From NCBI GenBank assembly GCA_002633005.1, contig NMRA01000204.1, forward strand, positions 275,645-337,644: a stretch of DNA of 62,000 nucleotides. Direction: 5' to 3'. Positions 35,107 through 46,500 of the stretch are shown here, piece after piece. Source of the DNA: Phoronis australis (lineage: Eukaryota > Phoronida > Phoronidae). Under the pieces are notes generated by a model, which searched no databases, was not told the origin of the DNA, and saw only the letters and a list, made by a program, of their open reading frames with translations. Position numbers and translations under genes: made by a program. How positions within the stretch are numbered: position 1 is the first letter of the stretch; every line of letters begins with the position of its first letter.

Positions 35107-37620
35107 TTCAAAACTGTCTGTAGCTGTGGTACATAACTTGAACATGGAAGTGCATTAACAATTGGAGAGATTTTATCGTTCAAGGAGTGTAAATATAAAT
35201 AGTTTTTTGTCATGTTGTTCCCCATTTAAGGTCTACAATTATTTACATATGTAACTGTCAGATGTTTTTGTTTACAGTTTCAGTTTGGTAAACACATCAA
35301 GGTTGTTAACATGTTATTTTAATAACTCTGGTTGCTGCAGCAAACAGCTTTTTCATGAAGGTTGATATCTTTCAAACGGCAAGCTTGTTACTGTTCAGCG
35401 CATATAAGCCCATGTACCTATATTCAAAATATTTTTTCAAAAATTTTGTGTTCAAGAATACTTTTGCATATGGACGCATGTACCCATGCTTTAGTTATAG
35501 GCGCAGGCGTCTATCTGTTGTACATGAGCATGTCTCAATTTTTCATTACGCATTTCAATTGAAGGAACAACAAAGACACACATCAAAGTCCAAGTTTTGA
35601 TGTCAACCAATTGTCAGTCTCATCTTGGTCCTCATTCAAATTAGAAGTCATTTCCAGGCTTGAGAAGAACTGGTGCCTTAGCATGGCCTCAGACCCTAGA
35701 AAAATGTCCAAATTTGGCTAATTCAGGGCTTAGAATTTCCCTCTTTTAAGAGGATTTCCTCTTTTGGTTTCAATTTCCTCTTATTCGATTGTCAGTTTTC
35801 TCTTTTCGTCTCTTTTTTATCATTATTTAGGACTCTATCCACGCAAAAATGTTTTTATTTCTCTGTTAAATTTTGCAACACAAAAATATTTCTATCACAC
35901 TATTTACTTGTGGAACGGTACGTCACCTGGAAAATTTTCGTCTTTTTTGTCACTGGTCATTCCAAGCCCTGCTAACTTCGAAACGTATCTCATAAATGGT
36001 TGATTGGATTCATATATGAAACTTTCAGATACTATGCTTTGTGCGCTGTTCTCCAAAATAGTATCAAGGATTTGATGTAGGAATATGGGCCCTAAATCTG
36101 GATATAGGAACATGGGTCTAATTCTTGATTACTAGTTTGTACCGTTTTAACGTGGGCATGAAGACTCAGTAATTTTCTGGGACGTGGATGTGTTTTTGTT
36201 AGCGAGATCCTTCTGGCTATTTACAGAAATAAACCATTTAAATTTTGACTAGTTGTGGAGTAGCAAAAAATGTGATTTTTAATTATAAAGTGGAATATTT
36301 TAGTAATAACTCAAGACAAATGTTTTTTACATGCTTCATAGGCTAACCTGTTGTTTAATGATTTCAAACAAAAAAAGGTTCATTAGTCATTTCTAGTTTA
36401 TTTTGTTGAGAATTTTAAGAGGTTTATTTTTTCTAAATTTTCTGACTAATGACGAATTCTATGTCTATTTCTTCAGTGTTCATGTCGTAGAAGGTATTAC
36501 GGGCCATTTCTATTGATGTGTGATAACCGTGGATTTCTTCCCAAGTGATTTCATGATTTCCTATAAAAGGAGCAAGAGGGATTGTTTGTAAAACAACAAA
36601 CTTGAAGTCAAAGGAGATTACAACATCAGTTGGATTAAACGAGGCGTTGAATGTCTCGTAATAAAGATAGGCTCATATTCCTCAGTGTAACCAGAGGCAT
36701 TACACACTGCAGGTTTATGACAGTGTAGTAACCCCGAGGGGCGCCCCTCCATATATCAGTGTTCAATTTGTGTCATTAACATGTTTTATGAAATAACCTC
36801 TCGTTTCGTCTAGTTATGCATCTGGTTTTCTATTTTTTCATGTTTTTCTTCATCTCTGATGCAGATTATCAAAATAATTTCAGATGGGTGCGATCGATAG
36901 GGCTTGCCATTTCAATGCATCAGGAAGTCGCGAGTCCAAACATAGTCTCATGCAAAAAGATGATTTATTGGAATTTCTATTCCACGGGTTCTTATCAAGG
37001 GACTTAATACTCCCTCTCATTTTACTTCAATTTCAAAGGCTCAAACCACCATGATAAAATCATGGTTTGCAAATTGTGAATATCTCAACAATGCCTCCTC
37101 CCTGTGTAGTGTAACTGTGTCAAGCCAATGAAATTTTAACAGTGACAAACTAGCAGGTTGGTGAAATGGTGATTAATTGTTGAATTCTATCATTCTAATA
37201 TGTGTGCATGCAGAAACTAAATTTTACATGTTACGTTGTAGTTTCTGGTCCAATTTTCTCTGCTCACGGTCGTAAATGTTACCTTGTTTAACAATTTTAT
37301 AAAAAGGAATGTATTGCAGAATCTCGTGTTCTTCAATTGTATTTTTGTATGTCTCAAGTGCACTTGTGTTGCATGTAAATAGACTATTTTCAATCCCATC
37401 GGCGTGTTCTTTATTTTAATATTTTTGAAATAATACTGCTTTGAAAGCTCAGAAATCATTTGTCAGCAATGAACAATCTTTGTTGGCATGTTGTCTTAAT
37501 CAAATGTGTCCTACATCGAAAATTGCCAAGAATGGACATTTCGTATTGGTCACGTGATTCTTTCCAACAACAGGTCTAACTTTACAAAAACTAAAAAAAA
37601 ACCAATATTGAAAGCACCAC

Positions 37621-37626
37621 TTTATT
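37621..37626 (-). terminator. Candidate poly(A) signal for CYP20A1
   Basis: The minus strand reads AATAAA followed by gtggtgctttcaatattgg and a run of T, that is, a signal with a U-rich downstream element about 25-30 bases on. Confidence 0.4.
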
Positions 37627-38937
37627 TAACGTCCACATTAACTATTTACGTTAACAAGTCATTTTAGCAGACAATTATGGCAATTTTGCTCAACAAAACT
37701 AAATATTCAACTTCAATTTTAGCATCTTAATAGTGCAGCTGTCATAATGCAGCTAAGTAGTCGGCCTTCAGAACTACAAGAATGACAGTTCAGGTACTTT
37801 TCTTGGCGCAAAACGATTCACAAATTACCAGTATCATGAAATCTCACCAATTAGGAGACAAAGTGGCATGCGAGTGACATTTGATTTTTTTATTTTCATT
37901 AACAATATGTAGACTACGAGATATATTTCGCAATTTTCAATCTCTGAACCACAACTACCACAAAGCAATGACTTGAAAATTTGCAACAATGTCGGAAGAC
38001 CTTGAAAAATAAAGCAATTCCTTCAGTCCAAAATTGATGAGATTTCATAGCAATAATAATTGAATTTAATCTTGATATTTAAAGTAAGGTAACAATAAAA
38101 AATCAAGCCAACTTGACTATATCGTCGACAGATTACATGACAAACCTTCAACACAGTGATCACTAAATGAAACTGTATGGCGCATGCAAAACTGGACTTA
38201 AGATGAAGGCATAACATTGTTTCAGAAACCAGACGATCACAATCAGTGCACAGTTTTGTCACTAAACGAACGTGTCAATCAGATTTTGAATGAAACTCTA
38301 CCCAATTTCATTTCAACATACTGAAGATTGCATTTCGAACAAGAAATTAGATAAACAGAATCCACTGTGGTTCAAAAACTGGAATTCAATGTGATTGCTG
38401 TCGATTTCCACGTTATCCGCCATGAACCATCCAGTGCTGGACCCACGGCTTGACTATCGGGCTATTAACCAGACCAGTGAATAACAGCAACTGATCAATT
38501 TCGTTATTCAACCAGTTCACAGTTCTTTCAGCTCTTAATCTGGTAAAACAAGGTTACAGATATTCTGTAATTGCCAAATTTGCATAGCAAGTCATGACTG
38601 CATTAAGATTACGTTGACTTAGTCACACAAGCATAAACTAGGTGAAATGTCCAGAATTAACCTAATATGCACCAATTGCGCTTTCTGAGCACTGTGCAGA
38701 ATGAATTATTTCATTAATCAACAGCAAATGTTTTCACGATTATCCATGCAAAATATTTGTCAACCTCCAGTTTCTCGAACAGCTCAAGAGACTGTGTATT
38801 TAAGAGAACCTTGTGTCACTGGCATGTTTATGAAGGGATAAATGTTTATTCCAGTAAATGCACGCGTAATGTTCTGAGCAGAATTTGTATTGCAAGTTGA
38901 ACCCTTTAACTGATTTAACTACAGGATAAGTTATCTA

Positions 38938-39240
38938 AAGGCACTTTCATACTAAATCCACTGTTAAATGAACCGTTCACACCAGCTTCCGTAGTTAAAG
39001 ACATCGAAGTAAATGGCAAGTGATGCTGTCATCGTTGAAGTAACTGCAAAGTAGCACTGATGCATAAGGTGCCATTCGAGGCAGACTGAGAAATGGCAGG
39101 TTTTTCGTCCCGTGTGCATTAATTTTTTTCAATGTTGCAAAGTTAACTGGCACTGTTATCATCGATCCAGCACCAATAATAACCATTCATACAGACCACA
39201 ATGCCCCAAAACGTCGATGTTAATATGAAAGCTAGGCCTT
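38938..39240 (-). mobile_element. Miniature inverted-repeat element B, copy 2
   Basis: The minus strand starts aggcctagctttcatattaa and ends tagtatgaaagtgcct, like copy 1 at 18127-18605 but about 175 bp shorter through internal deletion. Shared interior: cagttaactttgca and tttacttcgatg. Confidence 0.75.
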
Positions 39241-40474
39241 AAAGCACGCTGTATGATATACGAGACTTGTTCATTTCAAAAGCCCATGCGTGTATAGCAA
39301 GCTGATTTATGTGTGAACAGCTTTAAATAGTACTATGCCATATTGTCCATAACGTTACACAACAATACCAGGACACCATGAGTGCTTCTGTGATCAGGTA
39401 TTCCATCACATGCTCTTTTAATTTCAATTTTGAATTAATAATTTTCAGCACTGAAACACACCGTGACATGTTACTTTACTAAAACTTCACATACTTCTCA
39501 ATGTGTCGTTCTGCGTAGCCAATTAAAGCGTACGATCGTAACATTAACATGATCTCAGCATACAAACATCAAAAACAGGCACAGATCTTAATTTGCTTCC
39601 AGGTTACATCTATTATAATATTAAACTTTTATTTATTAAATAATAGAAACAAATAAAAACGAAAGAGACAATGCAACAAATCAACAGTCACCATGGCAGT
39701 TTTTGTTTGGCGTGATTCCACAGTCAAAATAAAAAACGAATACCACCACCTAAGACAAGAGGCCCTTTGGCTGCCATTGCCAACATCAGTTTACATCGCA
39801 AGTCTAAACAATATGAGCTTCACACTATTAAGCCCCAAATTCCTTAACAAGCACTCAATATTAATCACGCTGCCGCCTACTGACATTAGAGGAGTTCAAA
39901 ATTGAACTTTGCAGCACTTCAACGGCCTCTCCCAGGACATCAAAAAATTAATAAACCAACAGTACCCAGTGAGTCATGTCAATTCATGATTTTCGAAGTC
40001 ACAGCTTTCCAAAACTAAGCTCCAACAAATTTCCTCGACTCCTTTTGACCTTTCCTTGAACCTTTCTGAAAGGCTTGGTGTAACCAAAGAACCCCCACTG
40101 CTAAGTGCTTCCTGCTCAACCTATCGCTAGCCCTCTTACACCAGTTTCATCCTCACCCCTAGCGACACCATCATTAATGCACGTATTTCCAAGGTTAATG
40201 TATGCTCAGGGGACAACTTCATTAAAGTCTTTAGTCTTAAAATTGACTTCTGGCACAGGGCAACAATTATAATGTGTTGCGTGACATATCGACGCTATTA
40301 TCCAAGACCCTTTACCAAACAAAGCCCTGGTATTTTAGGTTCAGTATCAACTCCAAGCAGGCTTAAAGATAGCAATTGTCCTGTACCGGACTTGAAAAAG
40401 CTAAGGAATAGAAGTGATCAGCAACACTCGATCAAATAGACACCACACGATCCTCATAAGACAAACTGTCTCAT

Positions 40475-40570
40475 CTAACCCCTCTTGGTAATCCTCATCC
40501 AGATTTCCTCAGCTGGGTGTGTTACAAGCCCGAAGTGAGGGGTGACCACTTGACCTTCCACCAATTCAAA
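40475..40570 (-). CDS. CYP20A1: CYP20A1 exon 11: C-terminus and stop
   Basis: Acceptor cttttgcag. 31 codons encode FELVEGQVVTPHFGLVTHPA, EEIWMRITKRG and TAG (complement of 40475-40477). They match human VEGQVIETKYELVTSSREEAW... in spacing, including the final KR. Confidence 0.93.
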   Translation of the reverse strand, partial: FELVEGQVVTPHFGLVTHPAEEIWMRITKRG

Positions 40571-43500
40571 CTGCAAAAGCAAACGGTATCTCAAGATAAC
40601 ACATTATTCGTTGCCTGAGAATCAATCCAGAAGGTGTTCTAAATTGTTAGTATTGAATCTTCTCACTTAACATCATACTGGTAATCTTCAACATGTTTCT
40701 ACAGGCGTCTGTCTCAGATAGTTTCTGTTCAGAATGGCACACATAATTTTAAAGATATAGAAAAATTTAATCACAAAATTGACTGTTTTTTGCAATATTC
40801 CTCGTGTCTAGCAAAATAGTTTATCTTCACCCTCTGGGAACTTCAAATATGAAGTATATGACTTGTAGAAGGAAAATTACTACCGACGGCATGTGAATGG
40901 AACATCTACACCTTTGTTTGGAACTTTTGATGAGATAGTCGTATTATTGTATTTGCTGTTCTTGTAGATTAAAATAAAGAAGTATGTCACCTGTCGAAAA
41001 AATCTAATCTGTGCTTACCTTGAATTTCCTCAGAACTACGGCAAGAAGCACAGAGACTTCAAGGTATGCAAATCTGTAGCCAGGGCACTTGCGTTTGCCA
41101 GCAAAACCAAATGCTTCAAACTGGTGAGGCTTAATTTTCTTGTTGTCGGCAAACCTTTCAGGGTCAAACCTGCAGCAATGAATTCAAACCATGATATCAC
41201 TTCTCAGAAATTATTTGTAAAAGCTTAACAAACTATGCCATTGTTATTCTATAAATACTGAGAACCGTGAACCTGCACTGTGTACCTCATGAGCAAAACA
41301 ACTGCCACAGTGGTTTCACAATGCACAGATATCAATCTTGCGGGATCTGTTAAGAAAAACAGTTCTTTCTCTATATTAAAGCACTCAAGTCTATATTAAA
41401 GCACTCAAAGCAACTGTATTACGTAAAACATGAGTTCGATGAGTGACTGATTATCAATGGTGAGCAACCAAGACTCTGTAGGCTCATAGGTTTAAACTTA
41501 AAATCCCTAAATTTACATTGCAACTATAAAATCAGGGCCAAAATAATTCACAATAAAAAATTATCACGACTTGTGCACATTTAATTTTCTTGGTTCAGAC
41601 AGATTATGATAAAAGAGGTGATTTCAGACTTCAAAAGTAAGCCTACGGGTCCAAATATATAGTACATGCCGAATGTAATACGGTATAATGCTATTTCCCT
41701 ACCATGACAACTTTTTCTAGCTATTATGTTGGTGAATTCTGCTTGCACTCAACCATCATGACAGAGAACTCTGCCTGCGCTCAGCCGTCATGATAGGACT
41801 CCCTTGTCACTTTTGTCTGATTATTTTGGTGAGTAGTGTTGAACAATTTCCAGATGGATGTACAAGGCTCTCACGAATTCTTAGTAAATTTAGAGGAACT
41901 TTGAACAGCGTACAGTATGAGTGGTCCACATTACCTCAAAGGTATATTCTCAAAGGTAATGAGAAGTTCAGCAAACAGGCACCCAAATATAGGCCCATGG
42001 GCCTACTTTCGGAGGCACAACTACAAATTGCTGTAGTTTGCAGGCTTCCAAAAATAAACAGTGTTGACCAAAACAAGGCATTATGAGAAACAAGGAAATA
42101 CTTGCACATTTTTCCCAAAGTACACCTGGGCCAATATTTGGGGTATATTTGCTATTTTTCAATTACATGCCTTCGGGCTTACCACAAATTCACAGTACTA
42201 CAAAAGCAACGCGGAGCGTTGAAATGCACCCATGCATGCACTGCAGATGGTGTGCTTCTAGGGTTGTTTATTTGTATCATAAAAATGGCCAATAGATGGC
42301 GCAAAAACCTCAACTCCATCCGAAAACGGGAACATGCCATCGCTTCTTTAATAGAACGCTATTTACCAAATTTCATAAAAATCTGTCAAGGAACTTCAGA
42401 GAAACAAAGAAAAAAAATGAAATTGCCACTAGGGGGCACACCACTACATGTAATTGAATTAGGCATAACACCACAATCCAGGCAGAAATTGCCTATTAAC
42501 TCAAAGCAACTCTTTTGAGAGAAGAAAACTTAGCTATGTTTCCACAATGAAGTCATGATTTTAAGAGCAACTAAGTTAAATGCACATTTGATGATCTCGT
42601 TCCCAGTTTTATGATCACAGAGATTACTAAAGTTAGAAAAAGTTTTGGGGTATACTTTTATAGAGAACAATGGATACATTACGTGTTAGGAGAGTCCCAC
42701 AATCTTTCATCCTGCAGCACCACACCCAGAGCCTGGATGACTGGGGTACCCTTGGGGATTACATGTCCGCCCAGTTTCGTGTCATAGTCCGGCTGATACC
42801 TGGCTGCCCAGGGTGCGACCACTGCACACCTCAACGTCTCGTCAATCACTTGTCGAAGGTATCTACAGGAATGGAACAGCACACCTGACTTTCATAACCA
42901 TCCGTATATATTCTATTTTCAGTGGTGTCATCTAACCTTTGTGCACAAAACACAATTAAAAAGTGTACCCACGATCAATACCCGCACAATTTTTGTGGAA
43001 TAAACACTACTTAATGGTCTTGCCCGTTTTAATGCACTCCGTTCAAGTGCCCGACTCAAAGAGCCTGACCAACGCGTGTGCCATCATGTTTACTGAACTA
43101 CAAGTTCACAAAATCTTGCATTTTTGAACAAGGGTTGTAACACGTCGAAGTAACAAAGGAAGCAGACAATCATGAATTTGAAACAGAAATGTGCGTTATA
43201 TAGAACTGAAAATAATTGAACTTAACTTAATTAAGTTACAACTCGTCAGTCAGGATATCACAACAACATCTAGAGTTGTTCTTTTGGATACGTTGTGGTG
43301 TAGGGTGACGATCGTGGGTTCACACTTTCGTGAAGCAAGGGAGCTGTCTTTTATCACTTGTAAAATTTCAGTCTCTGGATTGATTTTCTCTTAGGAGAAA
43401 CCATTCAAATCCCCCCAGGAACGTATGTTTTATTACAATGTGTTAGCTTATGCCAAAAAAACGCAGAACTTACAAGCTGTGGCAGTACAAAATAATGAGA

Positions 43501-46500
43501 AATGGTGTCAGAAATGGGTAAACTAACGCTAACATTTATTTGTTAGCTCTAGTTACATCGTACGTACTGGGTAGTAACCGACCCCAAATGAATGCAGTGT
43601 AAATTATTGTCAGTAGCACTGGTAATGCTATTGGTTCAAGGAGCCACGAAGACTGTTGGAGGTGTAACCTAACCATATCACAGTTGTATTTCATTCTGTT
43701 TAGCTGGCTCCAAAATGATAATCAAATTAGGTATTTTCCTCTCATGAAACCTGTCTCGTAACATTCCTTACTGTGACAGGGTTCTTTTTGCATTACCACC
43801 AAGAAAATCGAAACCACCAGCAACTCAAGACAACACTTTTAACTTCTTAAAATAGATTGTTGGAAGTGGCCAACACTAAAGTAGCCAATTCGAAAACAGC
43901 GCATGCGTAGATTTTCAGTGACTTGATTTTTAACAGAAATGTAATCCTAACATGGGAATATTATGTGAATGACTTCACTTCAAAAGAAAAAATGCCTAAT
44001 TCAGGCAAAATGCAGCTCTACAGAATGAATTTGTGAATGCTCCTGAAACTGACCTTAAAGAAAAATGAATGTTACTCCCTCCCCACCTCCCCACCTACTT
44101 TATACCAATGACTTCATCAGCTGTGAAATCGTCTGTTGTCCCAAGATCATCCAGCAGACACTTGCACAGTTTTTCATCCACTTCAGGATGTGATGCAAGA
44201 AAGTACAAACACCATGTCAAGACTGAAATTAACAAGTGCAGCCATGTTAGTTAGTTTGTAAACAACAAAACTCAGTTTACTTGAACTGGGAAATTGGCCA
44301 GATACTTGCGCAAAAATTCAATTATGCAATTACATGATGGTGATCTGTTGTAGTCGAATTCGTGTACAAATGAGTGGAACAGTGAGAGCCAGTGTGTGAT
44401 TAAAACAGTGAGGTAAGTAAAGTAAGTAATACGCAAAAGTCAGTTATATAACACCAGGTAGACATTACCAACCTTAGACATTACCGGGATGGTAATGTAA
44501 GTAAAGAGCTGTGTTGTAAGCTTTTGGAAACAATGTAAGGGACATGCTTTCCAGACCAAATACATATTAAGCACTTACGGTTGCCTGATGTGTGTATGCT
44601 GCCAGTCAGCATAACGATACAATCACTCAATCTCTGATCTTCAGAACAGTCGTATTCAATTAAAGTGTCAATAAAAAACCGCTGATCAGGGGAAGATGGC
44701 GGCTCATCTCGACGTTTCTTCAAGATTTCTAGCACTTTTTCCTTCAGGAATTTCTCGGCTAAAGAAAGAGTTGAGCATTGATATGCAATGTTTAATAACT
44801 AAGCTTGTATATATGTTCGTTATAGTACTTTGGGCCTCTGGCCTCGAATGCAATAAAGTGTGGTATGGTAACTCTCATCGAGAAAACTTCAATCTGTCAT
44901 TTCNTAGTCACCTTGATGTAACCCGGGTTCTAAACAGTCTTTTGTTCAGCACCACACACAGGCCAATTATCTACTAAACTTCAAAGAGTTACTTTTTAAT
45001 TCATTGCTTCATACAAAAAGGAACTTAATCCATTGATAACATACAAGGTACCGTGTACTACCATCATGATGACACTCCCATGTATACCATAAAAAAGTTT
45101 TTATTTATTAAATAATTCAGTCTGTAAATCCAATTTGTAAATATTGTTTAATTTAATGTATCTTAATTTAATCTGTTTATCTATCTTAATTTATTTAATT
45201 TAAGTTTTGCTGCAGGGAACCCTGCTGGATATTAGCCTTTGGCTAAAGCATGTTTTTTATCTATTGTATTTTATCCTCTATAAATAAAGTTTATCATCAT
45301 CACCATCACCATCACCATCACCATCACCATCACCATCACCATCACCATCACCATCATCATTATTATTGGCTGTTTTCTTAAGGCTAGTAGGGCTTGTTGG
45401 AAAATTAGCAGGTGCCATAAAAAAATTCTGAAAGAATATCTTCCAAAGATCTGACTCAACATTTATGTCTTTCTGATTACACTTACTAGTTTACTTTGTA
45501 AACAAAAACCGATTTAATGCACTACCTTTATGGTACCTCTTCTCCCTTTGGGATCCCTCCTCTGGGTCTCCTGCTGTGAGCCGTAGTTCAAGATCCTCCC
45601 ACACCTGACACAATAACTTGTGTTAAAAGCAATACAAGTACAATCTCACACAGCACCACCACCGAGACGAGTGGCGCTGTACAAAGATTTAAAAGATAAG
45701 AAATAAGCGAGTGAGCCACACTGCAAATACCCTAGTATGGATTTCTGTCATTCACACATGGTCTCGCAACGAGCCGAAAAGCATAACGTTTTGAGTGGTG
45801 AAGAAAATGAGTCCACTCCTTTGCACAACTGATACTTTCAAGTCCAGGTAAGTGGGTAATATTCAGTAATTTTATATCTTTAATAGCATACTAGTCGTTA
45901 ACACATTTGCGTCAAATTTCTAGTTAATGTTTTATGTGTACGCATTGATTTTTCTTATACCATCTTAAGTAAATTTTTTATATTTTCTTTCTTATAAGGA
46001 CCCTATGGAAGACCAATTATATAATTAAACTGGGTTTATCCTGAATAAAAATATCTTCTACTACTACAAACAGTGAAAGGGTCAGCTCAATAAAAATCCT
46101 AGCTACATAGCAACACCACTGCACCTTACTCAAGAGAGTTCCTGCTTGACTCACCGTGTCGTACGCATTCTTGAAGGCAACAATCTCTTTGAAATCTCTG
46201 AATACATCCCCAAAGAACGAAAGACAGGCAGCCTTGATGACAAATGCAAACATATACTGGCCCAAAGGAATGTGCTCCTCTTTTGCAAGACCAGACAGCT
46301 TGGTTTCACACTCAGCAGTAACCTAACGAGATATTTTTGTACTAAATATAAATCCCTTTGCCTTCACATTACCTGATAACACTGTAACTGTGGTTTAGAT
46401 AAAATACTACAAGCTTGACTGCAGGGCTCCCAATCCCTCAATTTTGAGGCCAAATATCGGCTCCATTCCCATTTGAAAAATATTGAAAAATTATGCGAAA

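Larger units (their letters stand above)
31709..37596. other. TRPC 3' flank and TRPC/CYP20A1 intergenic region
   Basis: No coding block is recognised. The first few kb are probably TRPC 3' UTR, but several AATAAA sites exist and none is clearly the end. It contains a 25-bp tandem duplication, miniature elements at 33237-33479 and 34589-34747, and an inverted copy of repeat E. A T- and C-rich patch near 35690-35790 repeats ttcctctttt-like words. Confidence 0.6.
37597..40474 (-). other. Probable long 3' UTR of CYP20A1
   Basis: About 2.9 kb between the stop codon and a good poly(A) signal on the minus strand. It includes miniature element B copy 2 (38938-39240) and no open frame that looks like a gene. 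The UTR call is inference: other AATAAA sites (for example the complement of about 39630-39635) could end the transcript earlier. Confidence 0.45.

Noticed and set aside
42102-42518. 138-codon plus-strand open frame
   Set aside because: It lies inside dispersed repeat G, whose other copy at 17000-17690 does not keep the same frame.
45292-45366. Regular caccat units considered as a CRISPR-like or other array
   Set aside because: No spacers. It is a plain microsatellite in a eukaryotic intron.
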